Position numbers and translations under genes: made by a program. From contig JAOXYB010018716.1 in the NCBI GenBank assembly GCA_028565635.1, positions 1 through 18,158 of the forward strand: a stretch of DNA of 18,158 nt, read 5' to 3'. Numbering within the stretch: the first letter of the stretch is position 1; every line of letters begins with the position of its first letter. Positions 1-8,500 of the stretch are shown in pieces. Under the pieces are notes generated by a model. The model was given only the letters and a program-made list of their open reading frames with translations. It did no database searches and had not been told where the DNA came from. This stretch comes from Phoronis ovalis (lineage: Eukaryota > Phoronida > Phoronidae).

Positions 1-165
1 TGCCAAAATATAAGCAGGAAGTTGATTTTGTCGCTTATTTTACTCAAAAATCAAGGTTTTGGGCTAAAAAATTAGTTGGACAACTCTTATAAATTAAAGT
101 GGATCACTTAGAATAGTAGTTTATCCGAAATAATTATAAATGACGCTTTTGCTTCTATTTTACAG
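1..165 (+). other. Intron of the RRM gene (partial)
   Basis: AT-rich, with no open coding stretch. It ends in a pyrimidine-rich acceptor (ttctattttacag) directly before the first visible RRM exon. Confidence 0.6.
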
Positions 166-224
166 GAGAGCTCAAAGATTATTTTGTACACTTTGGATAT
201 GTGAAGAATGCCACTGTACTTTTT
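166..224 (+). CDS. RRM gene exon a: helix 1 and start of beta2
   Basis: Acceptor tacag at 161-165 and donor gtaagt at 225. The first two bases complete a split codon, then ELKDYFVHFGYVKNATVLF follows. This is the typical alpha1-beta2 segment of an RRM. The exon ends in phase 0. Confidence 0.88.
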
Positions 225-1319
225 GTAAGTATATCTCGGTGGCATTATAAGATAAGACACTAAATAACTAATTTACCGTGGCCTTGTATTAAATTTAGAA
301 TGTCATGATGTAAAATAAAGCTTTCTTGAAAAATCTGTGCATGTTTAAAATATAATAGTGCATAGTGAGGTCTTATAGGAAAGAGCAATGTATACCATCT
401 AATTAACAACATTAAAACAACAGAGTGACAAAAATGTTGCTGCAAATTAAACATTAAGATGTGCTTTTGCAAAAATGACTGTATACAGTGCATGCAATTA
501 CTGTGAAGTTAGTTCTCAAATTTATCGTTCCTGTTTACTTCTCTTTTATGAAAAGCAGATGGAAACTTAAATCAAACATCTTATTGTCAATTGGGGTTAC
601 TGTCAAACTGCTTTCATACTGATATCTAAAAAGTGATTCCTTTTGCTTTCAGAATGAGAAAACAGGTTTGAGTAAAGGATATGGATTTGTACAGTTTGGA
701 AACAATCAGGGATTAGAATCTGCAATGAGTCAAGAGGCCCATTATTTAGAAGGAGCTAAGGTTAGAAGAACTACTGCACACAATACCTGAATTAAAACAA
801 AACCGGAGTTGGCTGTCATAAAATAAAAATCCATATAATAATCCAAATTTATATTAAGCTAACCGTATGATAATTGATGCTGTTACTCTTAAAGTTTCTT
901 TTCATGAGAGATATGATCGTTAGGTTAAACGATTTCTATTTTTTCATTGCTACTGCAGTGCCAGATTATTTTTATACTTTCTTGTTTTAGTGGCAGTAAA
1001 CATTGGAGCTTATTAAACTGTGATGAACAATCAAAATACGAAAATTGTTTAAAACGAACGCTTGTTATGCATTAGAACATCTATTTGTAGTTGGTGTTGT
1101 ATAATAAAATAGCACTCGCAAATTTGTTTCAAAGTAGATTAATGTTTAACTACTGCTATTCAAACAGTTCACTTATGTTTTTTTGTAATGTTTCAGTTGT
1201 CTTTGGGACCAGTTGCTATTAGGAGGCCAAGACAAGCAGGTACCAACCAATCGCATGAGGTTGAAGGACGACAAAAGAACATGGAAGATATATTTACTTT
1301 GAAAAACAATATATATTGA
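166..1319 (+). CDS. Small RRM protein, SLIRP-like, last three exons (5' end outside window)
   Basis: Three exons (166-224, 653-760, 1197-1319) join in frame and encode the C-terminal ~100 residues of a single-RRM protein, ending in TGA. The canonical RNP1 motif KGYGFVQF is seen. Strands beta2-beta3 read ATVLFNEKTGLSKGYGFVQF, and the stretch GLESAMSQEAHYLEGAK matches the SLIRP pattern (GL..A..QE.H...G.K). SLIRP is known to bind mitochondrial mRNAs with LRPPRC and stabilise them; applying that role here is inference. The protein ends about 30 residues after the RRM, as in SLIRP. The RRM end LGPVAIRR also recalls DAZ/Boule proteins, which are longer, so they are the main alternative. RNP2 and the N-terminus lie upstream of the window. 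The RRM call is very safe; the SLIRP assignment is moderate. Confidence 0.85.
225..652 (+). other. RRM gene intron
   Basis: Runs from gtaagt to tgctttcag. It is AT-rich with no coding or structured element I can support; the minus-strand open frame here has no recognisable composition. Confidence 0.8.
653..760 (+). CDS. RRM gene exon b: RNP1 exon
   Basis: Exactly 36 codons in phase 0 at both ends. It carries NEKTGLSKGYGFVQF (RNP1 with its two aromatic positions) and helix 2 (NNQGLESAMSQEAHYLEGAK). The acceptor is tgctttcag and the donor is aag|gttaga. Confidence 0.93.
761..1196 (+). other. RRM gene intron
   Basis: AT-rich intron ending in ttttttgtaatgtttcag. Nothing else is recognisable in it. 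Confidence 0.8.
1197..1319 (+). CDS. RRM gene terminal exon: beta4 and C-terminal tail
   Basis: Forty codons plus TGA. It begins LSLGPVAIRRPRQAG (end of the RRM) and continues with a short polar tail. The same-strand UTR follows directly. Confidence 0.88.
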   Translation: MSLGPVAIRRPRQAGTNQSHEVEGRQKNMEDIFTLKNNIY

Positions 1320-1475
1320 AATGGGAAACCGTGCCAGAGAGCATGACTTGTATAGTTCTGTCTATGTTTTATTTACTTGAATTAAGTACAAAAAAGTGTT
1401 TTACCTGTAAAAAGATCCTGAAATAATGAAATTAAATTATTGTGTAAATAAAATAAAATACAGTAATCTGTGAAT
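1320..1475 (+). other. 3' UTR of the RRM gene
   Basis: AT-rich sequence downstream of the stop codon, ending near tandem polyadenylation signals. The cleavage site itself cannot be seen. Confidence 0.6.
1447..1457 (+). terminator. Overlapping AATAAA polyadenylation signals
   Basis: AATAAA at 1447-1452 and again at 1452-1457, about 130 bases after the stop codon. A further AATAAA at 1723-1728 could be a distal site, since the region between is T-rich. Confidence 0.6.
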
Positions 1476-1852
1476 AGTGGATTTTTTGCAAATGCAGTAA
1501 TCAGAAGCCAGATTAAAATCTAGTAGCAAAGGTACATTAAAAAGTGAGTATCACAAACGACTTTTTTTATTTTAGAAAAAATACTAATGGAAAGCTGGTA
1601 ACTTCAAAAAAATGCGCATTGATCTAGCTGTTCTGTAGACTTGCTCTAAGTCCTTCTGGATTTTTTTATTATTGTTTAATTTTCTTTTTATTGTTTTGGT
1701 TATTTTTATGTACTTTTGTTGCAATAAAACAATGTTCTGGCATTTTGTCTAGCAAATCCGCATTTGATAGTGCCAACATTTTTTTCATGATTTTTTAAAT
1801 AAATTTTAACATCTTTTAACTAAAAAAAATCTCCAAGGGCTTGAAGCAAACT

Positions 1853-1907
1853 GTGTAAATCTGGGACTAATATAACTAAGTTAGTTATATTAGTCCCAGG
1901 TGTAAAT
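1853..1907. repeat. 39-bp perfect palindrome flanked by 8-bp direct repeats
   Basis: Arms CTGGGACTAATATAACTAA (1861-1879) and its exact complement (1881-1899) surround a single G. GTGTAAAT occurs immediately on both sides (1853-1860 and 1900-1907). A palindrome abutted by an 8-bp duplication looks like a tiny terminal-inverted-repeat insertion. The duplication fits the nTnnnnAn target preference of hAT elements, but the arm ends do not show the usual hAT CAG start. Confidence 0.7.
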
Positions 1908-1939
1908 CGATCAATGATTGGGATTGATCAGCGACTGCT

Positions 1940-1953
1940 ATGCCATCTGGTGG
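1940..1953 (-). promoter_or_regulatory. CTCF-core-like motif, reverse
   Basis: On the minus strand this reads CCACCAGATGGCAT, a one-base departure from the CTCF core consensus. It points away from the forward motif at 2147-2160. Confidence 0.3.
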
Positions 1954-2146
1954 CAATGACAATTGTTCGTAGTAAAATCTAAATTTGTTGACCATGTAAC
2001 CCGTTTTACATGTTTAAAATATTTGTATGATAGCATTTTTGCAAGCAAAAAGCAAAAATCATATATTTTCTGGTGCCTTCTCTGCGCCAGCGAAGGATAT
2101 TTTTTGGAATGCAAAGAATGTGTTTCTATAGAAACTCCACAGCTTT

Positions 2147-2160
2147 CCACCAGATGGCGC
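2147..2160 (+). promoter_or_regulatory. CTCF-core-like motif, forward
   Basis: CCACCAGATGGCGC fits every position of the bilaterian CTCF core consensus CCASYAGRKGGCRS. It lies ~380 bases upstream of the spectrin start codon, between two genes. Whether it is bound is unknown, and it may merely be the end of an inverted-repeat element. Confidence 0.4.
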
Positions 2161-2323
2161 ACTTACATCTATGTTTTGGCGGCCATTATTTTTCAACTCA
2201 AATGTCAACTGGGTTAGTCTTCACATTTTACTAGGAATAACCGAAGACAATGAAAGAAAGCTACATCTATAATTAACACAGAGGACGAATTAACTATATT
2301 TAACGTGTTGAGGTATATTTTAT

Positions 2324-2330
2324 TATAAAA
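2324..2330 (+). promoter_or_regulatory. Possible TATA box of the spectrin gene
   Basis: TATAAAA followed about 25-30 bases later by the pyrimidine run actttcttttcg, a plausible start region. In DNA this AT-rich the match is weak evidence alone. Position relative to the GC-richer 5' UTR is the main support. Confidence 0.25.
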
Positions 2331-2349
2331 TAACTTTTCTTTCCTTGGT

Positions 2350-2529
2350 AAAAGAACTTTCTTTTCGTGTATCCCGCGCACAGGCACTGCCAGTGCTTTA
2401 TAGTAGTACCGAAGTCCTGTACTGTCACTGTCAGTAGTGTCAATATACTCCCGTGTATACTACAGACTTCTCAACCTCTAGTTCTGTTTGAACAGTTCGT
2501 TTGCAGAGAAAGTTGGAAGCATCCAGGCC
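2350..2529 (+). other. Probable 5' UTR of beta-heavy spectrin
   Basis: Base composition rises in GC and CpG relative to both flanks (for example cccgcgcacagg near 2371-2382), directly upstream of the start codon proposed at 2530. The exact transcription start is not visible. Confidence 0.45.
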
Positions 2530-2548
2530 ATGTCGACTGGTGGACAAG
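2530..2548 (+). CDS. Spectrin exon 1: start codon and six residues
   Basis: ATG in the context aggccATGt opens MSTGGQ, then one base (g) before donor gtaacc. This phase-1 end joins the phase-1 acceptor of exon 2 to give [20 protein letters not shown], a natural short beta-spectrin N-terminus. The exon is very short and unconserved, so the call rests on phase, Kozak-like context and the GC-richer leader. An alternative start is the ATG at 6732 in exon 2. Confidence 0.65.
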
Positions 2549-5500
2549 GTAACCGCAGAATCCAAGTCTTTTGCATATAATTCCCAGTTGGCGATATCTA
2601 CACAGATAATCTCGTCTTGCCAAGTAGAACCAGGCATAGACCGATTCCGTATCACTGCACCGTGCAAGCATTTCAGGCCTCTGCCACTTTTAACATGTTA
2701 TTTGTTATGGAAGCTATACAAGTCATAGTTTTGTTCTAACTATGGTTAATCTTTCAAAAAATAATTTGGCAGCAGGAAGGATGTTGCCTATTATATAGTC
2801 CTTGCATTATGTAATTAATCTGTAATATTATAGTGTTAATCTTCTTGTAGACTGTGGGAGTTCTTTGTAAAGTAATGTAAACTTTGATAAATTTTACAAT
2901 CAACTCTTACAGTGTTGTCCAAAGTATGAAATTGCATAATTTATTTGTTGCAAAGGTGTATTAAAATTCATAATATGAAACATTTAGGAATATGTACTTC
3001 TGCCTCATGTTTTATTTCTTAGTATATATGTAACAGAATCAGAAAACTTTTGAATAACTATATTATATGCAATATCATCAAAGTACACTATATAGAACTT
3101 GTGTTACGTGACTTCATTTTGTTGACTCAAATGTGAAGTACTTGAATAATTAATTTTCAAGCTTACCAAAAGCTTGTGTAACTTATAAGTTGGATACTCT
3201 TCAATGGTACATGATGCCTCCAGAAAGAAAGGGTATGTAAGGTATCACTTGATAGATATCACTATTCCCCAGGAAAGGTATTCTCATTCACAGTGACTGT
3301 ATATAAGTGCCCCCCTTTTTTAGCTTCGGTTTTTACCATAGGATATCTTTTTTTGTTTATTTGATAATTTTTACCATAGAGATATTTTTTCCTGCAAATA
3401 TCTGTTTTACATTGGGGGGTATATTTTCAATAAATAATTAATTACCAATGCCAATGGTATATTTCTTGAAAAAATTTACGTTGATATTGTCGAACATAAA
3501 CTGATGAACAACTATAGTTATGCATTTTTTACCATGGGATGAACTTTTGGAGATTTTATTTTTATCATTGGGTATGGTTTTCACTAAAGACGTCTTTACC
3601 ATGAGGTATATTTTTTGGCAGCAAATTTTTACGATAGGTTCATGGTTTTTTTACCTTAGGCTTCACACTCCTGCCAAATGTTTTGTCAAGTACCCCCCAG
3701 GCACTATGCAAACAATTTGTGTTAACCTCCCCCAAAATAAATAGTTATTTACAGTGTAAAAAGGTTTTAAATAGTACTATAATATCTTTAAAACATTGTT
3801 TTCAAAAATAGATTTCACATCTTGCCCTTTCTGGCTATTTATTAGAATAACAAACTGATAGAACAGTTTGGAATATTTCTAACAAAATAGCCATGAAAGC
3901 ATTAAAAATGAATGTTTGTACATACTGCACTGCATGACCACATGTGTGCAAGTCTGTTGAAGTCTCTATCATTACTTTAAGATGTCACTTTTTCACACTT
4001 GTAAAGGGTTATCCATAATTTTACTTGAAGTAGTACATTTAATGGGCCTTGTGAAGTGAGGCTATTAATAAGATGTATTCAGTATTACAACAGGACATTT
4101 CTCATTTGATAGTTGAAAATTTTACCTTGGAAACTATTTTCTTCTAATAAGAGCAAACTGGATGGACAGAGAATTCTAACCATATTAATGCCATAGATTT
4201 AAGCTAGATCTTTATGTCTTTTTGTTTACATTCCTTGAAGTGCCCAGTTGTGTGCATAGGTCATCTACTGTGATTAAATTATAATTTTTTTAATTATTTA
4301 TAAGCACACTATCAATTATACAACATACCAATAGTTGATTAATAATGTTCTGCACATGACAATATACTTATTGTATACTGGATTCAATGGTATTCAATCA
4401 ATCAATCAGTCACTAGTATTGCTAATATTTCATTCACTGATGTGTATAGTAATAAATCTTAGTTATCCAGGCATGTCTTAAAATTATATTCACACTGACT
4501 CATACCTGCTGATGTATATATATGCTAAATTCAGTGTGCTGTTGCAAGCAGTGCTTTAACATTTCATTAAGTCTAATTCCTGAAAGATCAATACAAGTTG
4601 TGAAGTTCAGAAATAGATGTACATGTATCTAAGATATTTAAGAGTTTTGATACCTAACAATGCCTTTCCCTAGAAGTTGTATCTGTTGCTTAGGCAGACA
4701 TAAATACTAAAGTTTAGACTCTGTTTTATGCTAGAATAAGTATCAGACCAATTTGATTGATATATTTTCTGTATTCTATTCATAACAGTTTTTGCAGTTT
4801 TAACTAAAAATCTAAAGAGATGCAAACAATTTAAATTGTTTTTTTGTAAAGGGTTCATATTTGAATATTTGCCCTGTGGTATTGCACCAAATTATGGTAG
4901 TTGTGTTTAGTTGAAAAACAAGTATGAATAAAATGTTATTGTTTGTTTGTATTTAAAAGGTTGAATTCCTGTGTACAATTTATACCTGGTAAAATGTATA
5001 GTTAGGTACATTGCTTTTTCAATTGCCTTGTTTGTTTAGTAACAGTTAGGTCACCTAAGGTGAGCATTTGCAGTAAAATAAAACTACTCCCTTGCCTATG
5101 TAATATGTTGACTTAGAAAGTAATCCCCTATAAGATATACCTATGAGAATACAATAAAACTAATTAAAACCTAAGTGGCAACAAATCCTGCTGTATTACA
5201 TCTAATCAATAAGTTGCATTAAATTTGAGTCACTATGTGTTGCATGCATTTATTGCAATATACCGTATATCTAATTTTAATAAATTTTCTAATTTTTTCA
5301 ACTCCTAACATTCAGGAAAATTTTTATGAATGTCTTTTTTATCCTTCGCTACAGGTGAGAATAGTTGACATTTAATTTAGATAATACAAATATAGTTTAA
5401 AGAAGTAATTGTCTTGTTTCACAATATAATGATGAACGTTTGTTGTTTATTATAAATTAAAGCATGGATTCATGAATTATTGATTTGAATCCATATGTTC

Positions 5501-8500
5501 TTCACCTGTTCATTGTAGCAATGGCAACATGTGCTTTGTGAATAATCCTTTTTAACTTATAGATTTTTTATAAACTCTTGCTTTTTGATCTTACATGTTT
5601 TCTGTTTTATTCTCAGTTCATTGACATGTTTGATCTTTTTAGTTCATGCAGACATTTGTTAGTTGTAATGCTGTTCCAAAAATTCGTAATGCATGTGTAT
5701 AAACTATATAAACTCTTGCTCCTAAAAGTTCTAGATCGTTCAAGTTTGTCAAACTTGTATGAATGGATTAATTTGTAACATCTATATAGTGATATGTAGT
5801 ATGGACATGTGTGACTGAATTTGTGGTGTCTAACTAATTTTTTGTGACTTCTAGCAATTATTGACAAAGCTGCTTGGTATTTTTCCTCTTATAGAATTGG
5901 AATAAAGCCAGATATTACATAATACATGTCCTGTATAAATTACTTATATTTTTCTCAAGTGCTAAAAAACATGAACTTATTTTTCATGTTTTTACAGAGA
6001 GCTTTTTTCAAATGTCCATTTTGCAGGTTAAACATTCATGTGACTATAATGACAATTTTTCAATATCAATACCAACCTGGTTCCTAAATTATAACATTGA
6101 TAAAGGGACATTATCTATAAATTTGGAGATTTATGTATACATACAGACACTAAGGTATGCCAAACAAGTTACAAGTATGCTTTTATCACACTAATCATAA
6201 CATACTTTTGTAAATGTGTGATTATATAGATCTGGTCTAAAAAGTAATTTGAACTTTGAAAATATTTCTTTGCTTTAATACTGTATAACCAGTGAAACTG
6301 TCTCCCCTTAACAAGTGTCTGTGAATGAATACCTCAGTTAAGTATTGTAATTATTGTCCTGTCTGCTTCAGTTGGATTTAACTAACAGAATTTAAGTTAT
6401 GTATTACATCATACATAATCACACTAGTTTATTAAAATAGCCAAGTTTTGATATTTTTTTCTAATATTCATGCATGGTTATAATTTGTGATTTTCCAGCT
6501 GTAACGAAATCATAACCTGTTTAAAACATATTGGCTTATCTCAATGAGTTCAGGACTAAGCAAACTGCACTGCATGCATAATGTGTTGCTGCAATAAATG
6601 CTTTTTTTTTCATTTTTCACTTCTTCTTAATACAGAATACATAAATACTTGTTTCACAAATGATAAATATTGGTTTTATGACGAAAACATTATTTATGCA
6701 GTTTTATTTTCAGACATTAGATGGGTGAGAATGACAGATAACAGTGGGTTTGAGAAGGGTCGTATACGACAGCTTCAGCAGGAGAGACTTTATATACAAA
6801 AGAAAACTTTTACAAAATGGATGAATTCATTCTTAGACAAGGTTAGTTATAAAAATAATTATTACAATTATTATTATATTCAGAGCAAGCACTTAAGTAT
6901 TTTGCAAATTGCATGAATTACAGAATGCATTTATGTCATTAGGTAATTTTTCTTTGAATGCCAATAATAAGAGTACTTCAGTTCCTATGTTTGGCCTATG
7001 CAAAATTTGACGGTAGTCGCCACCGTTCTGCATTAATCTGCATGATGTTTTGCTCTGAATAAGTTCTCAAAAATGTGATTTGTGTGAATATAACAAAATG
7101 ATTATTTCAGCACAGAGCTGAAACAAACTTAAAATGGTGTACTACATTATTATAGATTTTAAATGAAATTAGATAGATTGAAATGTATTCAGTCTTTAAT
7201 TATTGTTTTTATCCTCATTATAGGCTCATCTACAAGTGTCGGACATATTTACCGATCTAAGCGATGGCAAAATGCTGATGAAGCTGTTGGAAATCATTTC
7301 CAACGAAAATCTTGGACGACCAAATCGTGGAATAATGCGGTTACAAAAAATTGAAAATGTCAATAAATGTCTCAAGTTTCTGTCAACAAAGGTGAAATTT
7401 ATTTTTCAAAAAGAATATAACTGTCTGATTTGATATTTATTGCACTGAATTGTTAACAATGCTGAATTTTCTCACTATAATCTTCTATATGGACTCAGGT
7501 GGTAGGTGCCGGACTGCAAATCGAAAGGTTGCAGGTTTGAATTCCGCATGGGTCATTACTGATCGCATACCTAAGCAGTCCCATTTTGCTTCTCTCCATC
7601 CAGGTGTAAAAATGGGTACCAGTGTTTATACATTGGGAAGTAACCTGCGATAGACTAGCATTCTCTCCAGGCAGAGTACATTCTGAGTCACTTAATGCTA
7701 CTGAAACCTGTTTAAGCTCCGGCCTATTAATGGCCAGAGACAGACTTTTTTACTTTAAATCTTCTATATACATTCTAAAGTTTTGAAAAGACTACAAACA
7801 GTCTATATGTCATGTTTTGCACTTAGGTTCGCCTTGAAAGCATTGGGGCTGAGGACATTGTGGATGGCAACAGAACCCTTATACTGGGTTTGATATGGAC
7901 AATCATTCTCCGATTTCAGATACAAGACATAACTATAGAAGTGGTAAGTTATATGACTGTAGATGTCATGCATAATCTAAAAAAGCTGATTTAATGTTGA
8001 AGCACCATTGAGAAAGGTTATACTATAACTGAAATGAGAATTTGCATGCCACTGGCTTATTCTATTTTTACTTGATTTCTACAACATATTGTCTAATGTG
8101 AGCCAAAAAAGAAATAAAAAAGAACCAAAACATAAATATGTGATTTGCAAGACTTAGCATTATGTTATTATGTGTGTTATACATTCTGTGATGTTAACTT
8201 TAGGGTGAAGAAAGTTCGGAGAAAAAATCTGCCAAAGAAGCCTTATTATTATGGTGTCAGAGAAAAACTGCAGGGTATGTAAAATTTTCAAATTTCAAAG
8301 TGAATTCTACATGTAATGTCTAGGGTTACACCAAAGAACTGATCTATCATTTTTTGCAGTATCTACAAGAAGTTGTTAAATTAGGTTAAAAATCTGGCAT
8401 CACATGACCCCCTTCCACTACTAACACAGCTTATGCTATTACTTCAGTGTTTCCTTTGGGGCTTTTCCAGAAACAAATTACATACATTCTGGGGTGGTAT

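Larger units (their letters stand above)
1940..2160. repeat. ~220-bp segment bounded by a 12-bp inverted repeat, with internal hairpins
   Basis: GCCATCTGGTGG at 1942-1953 is repeated in inverse orientation at 2147-2158. Inside are short inverted repeats: 1993-1999 with 2006-2012, 2035-2042 with 2052-2059, and the 14-bp palindrome GTTTCTATAGAAAC at 2122-2135. This could be a non-autonomous inverted-repeat element (MITE-like). No convincing target-site duplication was seen. Confidence 0.45.
1476..2300. other. Intergenic region between the RRM gene and the spectrin gene
   Basis: About 0.8 kb without a supportable gene. It holds a T-rich stretch (about 1660-1720), the 1853-1907 palindrome with flanking direct repeats, and the 1940-2160 segment rich in short inverted repeats. 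The open frames on both strands at 1938-2217 fall inside the inverted-repeat segment and resemble no protein I know. Confidence 0.6.
2549..6713 (+). other. Spectrin intron 1 (~4.2 kb)
   Basis: A long AT-rich first intron. It contains a degenerate ~35-bp minisatellite (3326-3665), a short CAAT run near 4393-4412, small palindromes at 5051-5063 (TCACCTAAGGTGA), 5741-5757 (CAAGTTTG, T, CAAACTTG) and a hairpin at 5965-5993. No coding exon could be supported; the open frames at 3520, 5578 and 6012 look like chance or repeat-derived frames. Non-coding alternative first exons could be hidden. Confidence 0.65.
7392..7826 (+). other. Spectrin intron 3, containing a SINE
   Basis: The intron is almost filled by a tRNA-derived SINE (7491-7757) with its target-site duplication. 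The rest is AT-rich. Confidence 0.8.

Noticed and set aside
1938-2217. Overlapping open frames on both strands (74 and 84 residues)
   Set aside because: They fall in the inverted-repeat segment, match no family I know, and are open on both strands as expected by chance there.
2367-2728. Several overlapping open frames of 61-75 residues
   Set aside because: They are products of the GC-richer leader and promoter region. The one start that joins the spectrin frame is the ATG at 2530.
3520-3744. 74-residue open frame on the + strand
   Set aside because: It lies largely inside the degenerate TTTTTACCAT minisatellite, and its aromatic-rich peptide reflects the repeat unit.
6012-6194. 60-residue frame after an acceptor-like tttttacag
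   Set aside because: The composition is that of intron, with no donor in a useful phase and no similarity to spectrin, and it is not needed to join exons 1 and 2.
7491-7562. Possible functional tRNA gene
   Set aside because: The B-box is altered and the cloverleaf arms do not close properly. The flanking 12-bp duplication and the extra body show it is a SINE head.
7450-7653. 67-residue frame on the + strand
   Set aside because: It is read through the SINE's tRNA-like head and body, and is not a gene.
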